Shown: piece by piece, positions 38,676 through 48,806 of the stretch
How positions within the stretch are numbered: position 1 is the first letter of the stretch
How the letters are laid out: each line of letters begins with the position of its first letter
Assembly (NCBI GenBank): GCA_041397775.1
Contig: JAWKWB010000010.1
Coordinates: 167,935 to 231,934, forward strand
Origin: Ga0077555 sp041397775
Lineage (GTDB): Bacteria; Pseudomonadota; Alphaproteobacteria; Rhizobiales; Hyphomicrobiaceae
Direction of reading: 5' to 3'
DNA: 64,000 bases
Program-made: the position numbers and the translations under genes
Notes under the pieces: model-generated
What the model saw: the letters and a program-made list of their open reading frames with translations, nothing else
Databases searched by the model: none
Told to the model about the DNA's origin: nothing

Positions 38676-39674
38676 ATGCCGAATGCTGCCAAGCGCCCAC
38701 TGGTGATCGTCACGCGCCGCCTTCCGGATCTCGTGGAGACCCGCATGCGCGAACTGTTCGACGCGCGCCTCAACGTCGACGACAAGGCGATGACCCAGGC
38801 CGACCTCGTCGAGGCCGTGCGCACGGCCGAAGTGCTGGTGCCGACGGTGACGGACCGCCTGGGTGCGCAAGTGCTGCAGCAGGCCGGCCCGCAACTGAAG
38901 CTCATCGCCAACTTCGGTACCGGCGTCGACAACATCGACCTCGACGCGGCACGCGCCAAGGGCATCGTCGTCACCAACACGCCGGGTGTCCTGACCGAAG
39001 ATACGGCCGACATGACCATGGCGCTGATCCTCGCCGCGCCACGCCGGCTGGCGGAGGGGGCAGCCTTCCTGAAGGAGCCGCATCACAACTGGGAAGGCTG
39101 GTCGCCGACCTGGATGCTGGGCCATCGCATCTACGGCAAGCGGCTCGGCATCATCGGCATGGGCCGCATCGGCCAGGCCGTCGCGCGCCGTGCCCGGGCC
39201 TTCGGCCTGCAGATTCACTACCACAACCGCCGCCGGCTGCCCGAGGCAGTCGAGCAGGAGCACGAGGCGACCTACTGGGACAGCCTCGACCAGATGCTGG
39301 CACGCATGGATATCGTGTCGGTCAACTGCCCGCACACGCCAGCGACCTACCACCTGCTTTCGGCGCGGCGGTTGAAGCTGCTGAAGCCGACGGCCTATGT
39401 CGTCAACACCGCGCGCGGCGAGGTGATCGACGAGAACGAACTCGCACGTCTGCTCGAGGCGGGTGCCATCGCCGGGGCGGGGCTCGACGTGTTCGAGCAC
39501 GAGCCGGCCGTCAACCCGAAGCTGCTGGCGTCCTCCCGCGTCGTCGCCCTGCCGCACATGGGCTCGGCGACGATCGAGGGCCGCATCGACATGGGCGAGA
39601 AAGTCATCATCAACATCAAGACCTTCTTCGACGGTCACACGCCGCCCGATCGCGTTCACCCCGCGATGTTCTGA
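38676..39674 (+). CDS. D-2-hydroxyacid dehydrogenase (glyoxylate/hydroxypyruvate reductase-like)
   Basis: 332 aa NAD(P)-dependent enzyme. The dinucleotide motif is LGIIGMGRIGQAVARRARAFG near residue 150. The catalytic arginine, glutamate and histidine lie in VVNTARGEVIDE, LDVFEHEP and VALPHMGSAT. The substrate-domain NFGTGVDNIDLDAARAKGI is typical. It reduces glyoxylate, hydroxypyruvate or similar acids. The start is ATG 38676 (MPNAAKRPLVIV); an ATG at 38658 is also in frame. Confidence 0.92.
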   Translation: MPNAAKRPLVIVTRRLPDLVETRMRELFDARLNVDDKAMTQADLVEAVRTAEVLVPTVTDRLGAQVLQQAGPQLKLIANFGTGVDNIDLDAARAKGIVVTNTPGVLTEDTADMTMALILAAPRRLAEGAAFLKEPHHNWEGWSPTWMLGHRIYGKRLGIIGMGRIGQAVARRARAFGLQIHYHNRRRLPEAVEQEHEATYWDSLDQMLARMDIVSVNCPHTPATYHLLSARRLKLLKPTAYVVNTARGEVIDENELARLLEAGAIAGAGLDVFEHEPAVNPKLLASSRVVALPHMGSATIEGRIDMGEKVIINIKTFFDGHTPPDRVHPAMF

Positions 39675-39724
39675 GGGGAGGAGACCGCCCGCCCGTTGCT
39701 TGACGTATTGACGCAAAAACGTTC

Positions 39725-40339
39725 GTGCTCATACTGAGTTCCCGAGCGTTATTTGCACGGGCAATAAATTTCAGGGGGCGGGAATTGCCGGGAGGGGACG
39801 GGGCGCGTGGCGTCAAGGGTTGGCTCAGGAGCGCGTTGCAGACGGTGAACGAGAACCTGATGTGTGCCCTGTTGCAGGCAGGCATCTGGTGCGCCGTTTG
39901 GGCTTGCGGCTTCTTTGCTGCCGCACTGATCGCCAACAGGTTCGGGGCCGAAGGCAACGGCGCGACGACGCCGTTCGTCATCACCTTGGGTGTCCTCTCG
40001 GGCTATGCACCCAAGATCGTGTCGCTGTTGTTCGGTAGCGACACGGACTTCTCGAACCTGATGGGCGGTCGGAGGTATCGGAGCATCAAGGTATCCGAAC
40101 TGCCGTTCGTCCGGATGTTCTTGTCTTTCGTCATTCTCGGCACGCTTTTCGTTCTGGTTCTGCCGAGGCACAAGCCCACCTTGAATTCGTCTTTTGTTCC
40201 AACGAACCTTGTGGATTTCGCGAATGCGACGTGGCCAAATTTTATCGTTTGCCTTTGTGTCTTCTTGACTCAGGTCATATATAGCTGGCCCGACGTGCGT
40301 GTAGCCAAGACGAGCAGTTCTCCCCTGGGGGAGCGTTGA
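39725..40339 (+). CDS. Unrecognised membrane protein
   Basis: I do not recognise this family. The open frame from GTG 39725 gives 204 aa; an ATG at 39860 (MCALLQAGIWCAVWACG) is an alternative start. Hydrophobic segments lie at about residues 46-70, 84-103, 130-147 (FLSFVILGTLFVLVL) and 172-188 (FIVCLCVFLTQVIYSW), so it is probably a four-helix inner membrane protein. Base composition is lower in GC than the neighbours, notably after 40150, which suggests transfer or weak constraint. Confidence 0.55.
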   Translation: MLILSSRALFARAINFRGRELPGGDGARGVKGWLRSALQTVNENLMCALLQAGIWCAVWACGFFAAALIANRFGAEGNGATTPFVITLGVLSGYAPKIVSLLFGSDTDFSNLMGGRRYRSIKVSELPFVRMFLSFVILGTLFVLVLPRHKPTLNSSFVPTNLVDFANATWPNFIVCLCVFLTQVIYSWPDVRVAKTSSSPLGER

Positions 40340-40436
40340 TGATAATAGAGATGATTATAGAGGCGAGTTCCAAGTCCTGCTGTGCTGCTGGGACGTGCTC
40401 CCAAATGACTTGTTGCGGTTGAAGGAACCGCCGATC

Positions 40437-40952
40437 ATGTTCAAAGGAATTCTAAGCGCGGGCAGCAAGGGCATTGTCGCCACACCCGTGCTTGCCGGCG
40501 GGCGCGAGGGCGATGCGCTGGCCACGAAGCCGGATGCTGCTGGGCGGCCGCAAACCTCGAACGCCCCGCCGATGAAGATCCAGTATCCCCGATTGGTGCT
40601 CGGCTGGGATGCGCCCGCCTGCGAGATGATCGTTCAGGCCCTCGGTGCGTCGATGACACATCGCGGCGTGCTCGACAGGGATCTGATCCTGGTCAACCCC
40701 TATGTGTCGAACCAGACGGCGCATCTGCAGGGAAAAGTCGTCTTGTTGCAGGCCGTCCCGCCCTGGAACGCCCACGGTTGGCTGCGCCTGCGCCATGTCG
40801 AGCGGCAAAGCGGGTCAGAACTCGTGTGCACGTCACGGGGCAGTGACGGCAAGGTCCACGAGGAAGCGTTGTCCGCGGATCTGGTCGTGAAGGTTGCCGT
40901 CGGCTTCATCAGGCCGCCCGCCAACATGACCGCGGTCCCGCTCTGGAACTGA
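40437..40952 (+). CDS. Unrecognised soluble protein
   Basis: 171 aa with no family recognised and no signal peptide or membrane helix. Residues 1-50 are low-complexity (Gly/Ala/Pro); from about 50 there is a compact alpha/beta pattern (YPRLVLGWDAPACEMIVQAL, then LILVNPYVSNQTAHLQGKVV). GAAGGAACC lies 8 bases before ATG 40437, which supports translation. It follows the membrane protein by about 100 bp and may be its partner. Confidence 0.6.
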   Translation: MFKGILSAGSKGIVATPVLAGGREGDALATKPDAAGRPQTSNAPPMKIQYPRLVLGWDAPACEMIVQALGASMTHRGVLDRDLILVNPYVSNQTAHLQGKVVLLQAVPPWNAHGWLRLRHVERQSGSELVCTSRGSDGKVHEEALSADLVVKVAVGFIRPPANMTAVPLWN

Positions 40953-41046
40953 TCTGCGCCGGCTTGTGGGCGGCCTCGACCGCGACGGGTGGTGCTTTGC
41001 CAGTTCGTATTCCTCGCGGACATTAACAACGCAAACGCGCATTGAC

Positions 41047-41062
41047 ATGCAACCGCTTGCAT
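41047..41062. promoter_or_regulatory. Perfect inverted repeat resembling a LacI-family operator
   Basis: ATGCAACCGCTTGCAT is an almost perfect palindrome (6-bp arms, CCGC centre), overlapping a TTGACA at 41042-41047. LacI/GalR operators often have this GCAAnCGnTTGC form. No good -10 hexamer sits 17 bp downstream, so promoter overlap is not shown. It lies 155 bp before dnaN. Confidence 0.35.
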
Positions 41063-41217
41063 TTCGCGGCGGGGCACGCCATGGTCCGAACCCGGTGATT
41101 CTCCTTCAAAATGCGCTGAGGGTCGATGCGTCTATCGGGTCTATCCGGCAGGCGAGGGGGCGGAGCCACCGGGTTTGCTGAAGCGAACATAGGTGTGACA
41201 GGCGAGAGGCAGTGGCC

Positions 41218-42336
41218 ATGCGGCTGGTGATCGAACGGAGCGAGCTCTTGCGAGCGCTTGGTCACGTGACGAGCGTCGTGGAGCGCCGCACGACGATCCC
41301 GATCCTGTCCAACGTCATGCTGCGGGCGACGGGCGAAGAGGTCCAGCTCAAGGCGACGGATCTGGAGCGCGAGGTCGTGGAGTCCGCCCGCGCCAAGGTG
41401 GAGACGCCGGGCGCCATCACGGTCCCCGCCCACATGCTGCACGACATCGTGCGCAAGCTCCCCGACGGCAGCGAAGTGGAAATCACGCGCGATGCCGAGC
41501 GCGAGCGCCTGACGATTGCTGCCGGGCAGTCACGCTTCGCGCTGCAGACGCTGCCGCCCGACGACTTTCCGGATCTGGCCGCCGGCGAGATGACGCACAC
41601 CTTCGAGGTGCCCGCCGCCGACCTCAAGACGATGATCGAGAAGACGCGCTTTGCCATCTCGAGCGAGGAAACGCGCTACTATCTCAACGGCATCTATTTC
41701 CACGTCGCCCCTCAGGGCAAGGCGACGACGCTGCGGGCCGTCGCGACGGACGGGCATCGCCTCGCCCAGATCGACCTGGACACGCCGGCGGGCGCGGACG
41801 GAATGCCCGGCGTCATCGTTCCGCGCAAGACCGTGCACGAGCTGCACCGTCTGATCGAGGACACGCAGGCGACTGTGAGTGTCGGCGTTTCCGCAGCCAA
41901 GATCCGCTTCGAGATCGGCCCCATCGTGCTGACGTCGAAGCTGATCGACGGCAGCTTCCCCGATTACCAGCGCGTCATCCCGCAGAACAACGACAAGGAG
42001 ATGCGGGTGCCATCGGCGCAGTTCATGGCCGCTGTCGATCGCGTATCCACCATCGCCAGCGAGCGCGGGCGGGCGGTCAAGCTCGCCATTGCGCCCGACA
42101 AGCTCGTGCTTTCCGTCACCAATCCGGACGGCGGCAGCGCCACCGAGGAACTGCCCGTCGACTACGAGGCGAGCCCGCTCGAGATCGGGTTCAACGCGCG
42201 CTATCTGATGGACATCGGCAACCAGGCCGAGGGCGATACGTTGTGCTTCCAGCTGGCCGACGCCGGCTCGCCGACGATGGTCAGGGACGGCGAGAACCGG
42301 CGGGCGCTGTACGTCCTGATGCCGATGCGCGTTTAA
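41218..42336 (+). CDS. dnaN: DNA polymerase III beta subunit (sliding clamp)
   Basis: 372 aa with three clamp domains (about 1-120, 128-246, 248-372). N-terminal RTTIPILSNVMLRA, central FAISSEETRYYLNGIYF and AVATDGHRLAQ, and the C-terminal ENRRALYVLMPMRV match DnaN closely. It forms the ring clamp for replication. ATG 41218 is preferred to GTG 41212. It is followed by recF and gyrB in the usual order; dnaA is not adjacent. Confidence 0.97.
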   Translation: MRLVIERSELLRALGHVTSVVERRTTIPILSNVMLRATGEEVQLKATDLEREVVESARAKVETPGAITVPAHMLHDIVRKLPDGSEVEITRDAERERLTIAAGQSRFALQTLPPDDFPDLAAGEMTHTFEVPAADLKTMIEKTRFAISSEETRYYLNGIYFHVAPQGKATTLRAVATDGHRLAQIDLDTPAGADGMPGVIVPRKTVHELHRLIEDTQATVSVGVSAAKIRFEIGPIVLTSKLIDGSFPDYQRVIPQNNDKEMRVPSAQFMAAVDRVSTIASERGRAVKLAIAPDKLVLSVTNPDGGSATEELPVDYEASPLEIGFNARYLMDIGNQAEGDTLCFQLADAGSPTMVRDGENRRALYVLMPMRV

Positions 42337-42357
42337 CGGCGCGATCGAAGACAAAGC

Positions 42358-43551
42358 ATGTGGGTCGAGAGACTTGTCCTGACGGGGTTCCGCAATCACG
42401 CGCGGCTCGCCCTGGAACTCGACAGCCGCCCGGTGGTGCTGCTGGGCCAGAACGGCGTCGGCAAGACGAACCTCCTCGAAGCCGTCTCTCTGCTGTCCGC
42501 AGGGCAGGGGATGCGTCGCGCAGCCTACGCCGATCTCGCCGCGCGCGGCGGTGACGGCTGTTGGGCCGTCGCCGCATCGGTGCATGCCGCCGCGGGGCCC
42601 ATCGACATCGGCACCGGGCTCGATGCGCGCGCGCTCAGGTCGGAGCGCGCCGGCCGTGTCGTGCGGATCAACGGCGAGACGCAAACGAGTTCGGGCGCGC
42701 TCGCCGAGCACGTCGAGATCCTCTGGCTGACGCCGCAGATGGATGGCCTCTTCACTGGCGCTGCGGGTGACCGTCGCCGCTTCCTCGATCGCCTGGTCCT
42801 GTGCTTCGACCCCGCTCACGCCACGCGGTCCAACCAGTTCGAGCGCGCGATGCGCCAGCGCAACCGCCTGCTGGACGAAGGCAGCCGGGACGGTGCCCAG
42901 TTCGCGGCACTGGAATCCATCATGGCAGAGACGGGCGTCGCCATCGCAGCCGCGCGCGAGCAGGCGGTTGCCGCCTTGCGCGGTGTGATCGCCGGCCGCC
43001 GCGAGCGATCGCCCAATTCGGCGTTCCCCTGGGCCGCGATTGCCATCGAGGGAGAACTCGAATCCGCAGTCGCGACCCAGGCCGCCGTCGATGTCGAGGA
43101 TCGTTATGCGCGCCTTCTGGCCACCGGGCGCGAGCGCGACCGCGCCGCAGGGCGTACGCTGACGGGGCCGCATCGCAGCGATCTCGTGGTCGGTCACGGC
43201 CCGAAGGAAATGCCGGCAGCGCTGGCCTCAACGGGCGAGCAGAAGGCCCTTCTCATCGGCCTCGTCCTGGCGCACGCCGAACTCCTGCGCGACCGGCACG
43301 GTGGCGGCGAAGCCCCCATTCTGCTGCTCGACGAGATCGCGGCACACCTCGATTCGAGGCGTCGGTCCGCGCTCTTTGCCGAGCTTTTGTGGCTGGGCGG
43401 GCAGGCCTGGATGACGGGCACCGATGCCATCGCGTTCGAGGCGCTGGGCGGGGAGGCGCAGAGGCTTGTCGTGGCCGAGGACGGGGGTGTTTCTCCCCTT
43501 CCGGCGGGGGGTGCCGAAATGGTGTCGCAACCCGCTGATTTGAAAACATAA
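42358..43551 (+). CDS. recF: DNA replication and repair protein RecF
   Basis: 397 aa SMC-like ATPase that loads RecA at gapped DNA with RecO and RecR. Walker A is LLGQNGVGKTNLLEAVSLLSAG near residues 29-50. The signature and Walker B regions are STGEQKALLIGLVLAHAELL and APILLLDEIAAHLD. It lies 21 bp after dnaN and 107 bp before gyrB. Confidence 0.95.
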   Translation: MWVERLVLTGFRNHARLALELDSRPVVLLGQNGVGKTNLLEAVSLLSAGQGMRRAAYADLAARGGDGCWAVAASVHAAAGPIDIGTGLDARALRSERAGRVVRINGETQTSSGALAEHVEILWLTPQMDGLFTGAAGDRRRFLDRLVLCFDPAHATRSNQFERAMRQRNRLLDEGSRDGAQFAALESIMAETGVAIAAAREQAVAALRGVIAGRRERSPNSAFPWAAIAIEGELESAVATQAAVDVEDRYARLLATGRERDRAAGRTLTGPHRSDLVVGHGPKEMPAALASTGEQKALLIGLVLAHAELLRDRHGGGEAPILLLDEIAAHLDSRRRSALFAELLWLGGQAWMTGTDAIAFEALGGEAQRLVVAEDGGVSPLPAGGAEMVSQPADLKT

Positions 43552-43658
43552 AAATAGGCTGAAATCTTTCGATTTTCTGCCGAATTTCGGCGCGATTTCC
43601 AGCGATCCGTGCTAGATATGGCGGCACTTCGAGACAACCATCCAGGATACGCCTGAAC

Positions 43659-46100
<2,442 letters not shown>

Positions 46101-46167
46101 GGCATCTTGAAGTATCGCGAGCGGCGGGGCACCCGTCCGTTTCGCGCATCGAGATTCGGGGGCGTTG

Positions 46168-46548
46168 ATGAAACTCATGTTGCTGGCGGGCATGGGCGGG
46201 GCCATCGGGGCCTCGGCGCGCTATCTCGTCGGCGTCGCCTGCGCGGTGTGGTTCCCCGTGTCCTTTCCGTGGGCGACGTTCGCGGTCAACGTGATCGGGT
46301 CCTTCCTCATGGGCATCATCGTGGCCGCCTGGATGCCGCTGTTTGGCGGCTCGCCGGCCGTGCGGGTCTTCCTTGCCACGGGTTTTCTCGGCGGTTTCAC
46401 GACCTTTTCGGCCTTCGCGCTCGACATCTTCGAGCTGTCGGAGCAGCAAGGACTCCTGTCGCTGGTGTTCTATGTTGCGGGGTCCGTGGCATTGTCGGTG
46501 CTGGCGCTGGGCCTCGGCCTGTTGCTGGTCCGCACGGTTCTGGAATGA
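46168..46548 (+). CDS. crcB: Fluoride efflux channel CrcB/FluC
   Basis: 126 aa with four hydrophobic helices. GGAIGASARYLVG, FAVNVIGSFLMG (channel asparagine) and GFLGGFTTFSAFA (fluoride-lining Phe and Thr residues) are all present. It exports fluoride as a dual-topology dimer. The start is ATG 46168. The stop overlaps the next gene's ATG (ATGA at 46545). No fluoride riboswitch is evident in the 67 bp upstream. Confidence 0.94.
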   Translation: MKLMLLAGMGGAIGASARYLVGVACAVWFPVSFPWATFAVNVIGSFLMGIIVAAWMPLFGGSPAVRVFLATGFLGGFTTFSAFALDIFELSEQQGLLSLVFYVAGSVALSVLALGLGLLLVRTVLE

Positions 46549-47549
46549 CGAGAAAGCCCATGAGCGATCCGGTCGAGACGATCACGGTGAAGTCCGACGA
46601 GGCCGGCCTCCGGCTCGACCGCTGGTTTCGTATCCACTTCCCCGAGGTCTCCCACAGCTATCTGCAGAAGCTGCTGCGCACGGGGCAGGTACGTGTCGAC
46701 GCCCGGCGCGTGGAGGCCAATGCCAGGCTCGAGCCGGGCCAGGGCATCCGCGTTCCCAAGGTCGTGCGCAAGACGCCCGAGAACAAGTCGCCCGCGCCGA
46801 GCCTGAAGCCGCCGATGGGGCTGTCGAAAGGCGACCGCGATTTCATCCTGGGCCTCGTCATCTACGAGGACGACGACGTCTTCGTGCTCAACAAGCCCTT
46901 CGGCATTGCCGTGCAGGGCGGTACGGGGACCCGCCGCCATATCGACGGTCTGCTGGCCGGCATGGCCGACCATTTCGGCGACCGGCCGCGCCTCGTTCAC
47001 CGTCTCGATCGCGATACGACGGGCGTTCTGCTCGTCGCCAAGCACCGCGATGCCGCCGCCAAGCTCGGACGCATCTTCCAGACCCGCAGCGCCGCCAAGA
47101 CCTATTGGGCTCTGGTGCGCGGCGTCCCGCGCCCCCACCAGGGCAAGATCGAGGCGGCGCTCGTCAAGGCTTCGGGTCCCGACGGCGACCGGGTGCGCAA
47201 GGCCAAGCCCGGCGAGCAGGAGCAGGCCATGCACGCCACCACCCACTACAGCGTGATGGAGCGCGTCGGGCAGAAGGCGGCGTGGGTTTCGCTGAAACCC
47301 GTGACGGGCCGTCAGCATCAGTTGCGCGCGCACATGGCGCTGATCGGCCATCCCATCATCGGCGACAACAAGTACGAGGGCGACAAGGACATGCCGCTCG
47401 ACGGCATCGAGCCGCGATTGCATCTGCACGCACGCCGCCTCGTCATTCCCCACCCGCGCCAGGGACGTCCGCCGCTGGACGTGACGGCACCGCTCCCCGA
47501 GCACATGCGGCGCACGTGGGACTTGCTCGGACTGCCAATTCCCGACTGA
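46545..47549 (+). CDS. RluC/RluD-type RNA pseudouridine synthase
   Basis: 334 aa. An N-terminal S4 RNA-binding domain (LRLDRWFRIHFPEV...SYLQKLLRTGQVRVD) is followed by the RluA-family catalytic domain with the catalytic aspartate in LVHRLDRDTTGVLLVAK and a C-terminal VTGRQHQLRAHMALIGHPI. It modifies uridines in rRNA, most like RluC. It is translationally coupled to crcB; a second in-frame ATG at 46560 is possible. Confidence 0.92.
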   Translation: MTRKPMSDPVETITVKSDEAGLRLDRWFRIHFPEVSHSYLQKLLRTGQVRVDARRVEANARLEPGQGIRVPKVVRKTPENKSPAPSLKPPMGLSKGDRDFILGLVIYEDDDVFVLNKPFGIAVQGGTGTRRHIDGLLAGMADHFGDRPRLVHRLDRDTTGVLLVAKHRDAAAKLGRIFQTRSAAKTYWALVRGVPRPHQGKIEAALVKASGPDGDRVRKAKPGEQEQAMHATTHYSVMERVGQKAAWVSLKPVTGRQHQLRAHMALIGHPIIGDNKYEGDKDMPLDGIEPRLHLHARRLVIPHPRQGRPPLDVTAPLPEHMRRTWDLLGLPIPD

Positions 47550-47931
47550 TGCGAATACGGTGGGGCCGGCATCCCGACAACTCGCGCCCCGACAGCTCTC
47601 GCTCTGAGCCCTTGACCCCGAATCGGTATGCGGCGAGTCTCGCGCTATCGGTTCCAGCACAGCCATGCGCGTGTGCCTCGGCGTCTCGTCCGCTTGAATT
47701 AGTCTTAACGCGCACATTGTAACGCGATGCCAGACCGCACGTGCTTGGCTCACGCGAACGAGCCGTGTCGTGCGACTACTATTGAACGACGATCAAAATT
47801 CGGTGAGAACGCCCTCTGCCTACTTGGCGCGCGAGGTTGGTTTCACTTAAGGTTCAAGAAGCGGTCGTAACGCAGAGACCGCGACACGCGAATTTTTCTG
47901 CGCGTTTCCAGCGAGCGGCGGGGCCGACACA
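47550..47931. other. Intergenic region before the FHA cluster
   Basis: 382 bp with no gene. A small hairpin-like GGCTC-ACGCGAAC-GAGCC is near 47752, and A/T-richer stretches occur near 47690 and 47890. No promoter hexamers convince me. It probably contains the promoter of the FHA genes. Confidence 0.5.
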
Positions 47932-48759
47932 ATGCAGGACAAAATCTACCTGGCCGTGCGGAACCACACCACGGGGGACTATTATGTGGCCGCCTGCGTC
48001 CTGCCGGTCCAGATCGGTCGCGACAAGAACGCCAATAACCAGATCCTGCTCGATTGGCGCTATCCCACGATTTCCCGCGTGCATGGAACGATCGAGAAGA
48101 CGCCGCGCGGCCTGACCTATCGCGATCAGAGCGCCAACGGCAGCCGTGTCGGCGGACTGGTGGTGCGCGACGGCCAGGTCGCCCTGTCGCCGCAATTCCA
48201 GATCGAGGTCGAGAACTACACCATCTCCAGGGTCGAGGTGGAGCCCTTCGTCATCATCGGCACCGATGGCGATCTCGTCGTGCAGCAGTCGATCGAGCTT
48301 CTGCCCGGCCGCGGCGTCGGCGTCGCACAACGTTCCCCCCAGCACGGCGGATCCCAGTTCCAGCTGCTCGATCTCAATCGCTGGATCGAGGGCGAGATGC
48401 CCCAGGTCGGCAAGTTCGAGGTCATCGACCATCAGCCGGTGTGGGTGATGTCGGCCGACGCCACCGCCAAGGTGCTGCGCAACAAGTCGCCGATCACCCA
48501 GGCTCGCACGCCGCTGGCATCGCTGGACGTGATCGAGATCGACGGCTGGCGCTTCGAGCTGTTGCTGCCGCACGACGCCCGCATCGTCTGCGGCTACGAC
48601 CACTGCCACCTGCTCAATCCTCCGCCGCTCGAGGCCAATTGCCGGTTCTGCGGTCGCCATCTCGGCAATTCCGGCGGCTTCTCGCGCATACTCTTCACCG
48701 AACTGCCGCAGGATGGCCGCGGCAATGACGATCCCCCGACCCAGAGGCAGCGTCCATGA
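47932..48759 (+). CDS. FHA domain protein with C-terminal zinc ribbon
   Basis: 275 aa. The FHA domain spans about residues 25-95: IGRDKNANNQILLDW, TISRVHGTIEK (the Ser-Arg-x-His phosphothreonine-binding core) and SANGSRVGG. A second, weaker FHA-like fold may cover about 150-215 (NKSPITQARTPLASLDVIEI). The C-terminus has CGYDHCHLLNPP and ANCRFCGRHLG, four cysteines that suggest a zinc ribbon. It probably recognises phosphothreonine on partner proteins. It is the first gene of the FHA/PP2C cluster, 47 bp before the FHA-oxidoreductase gene. Confidence 0.87.
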   Translation: MQDKIYLAVRNHTTGDYYVAACVLPVQIGRDKNANNQILLDWRYPTISRVHGTIEKTPRGLTYRDQSANGSRVGGLVVRDGQVALSPQFQIEVENYTISRVEVEPFVIIGTDGDLVVQQSIELLPGRGVGVAQRSPQHGGSQFQLLDLNRWIEGEMPQVGKFEVIDHQPVWVMSADATAKVLRNKSPITQARTPLASLDVIEIDGWRFELLLPHDARIVCGYDHCHLLNPPPLEANCRFCGRHLGNSGGFSRILFTELPQDGRGNDDPPTQRQRP

Positions 48760-48806
48760 CGCGGCCTATCGCAATCATCACCAACCCATTCATGTTCTAG
48801 GCACCG

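Noticed and set aside
46101..46167. A fluoride riboswitch ahead of crcB.
   Set aside because: The gap is only 67 bp and shows no conserved pseudoknot-like sequence.
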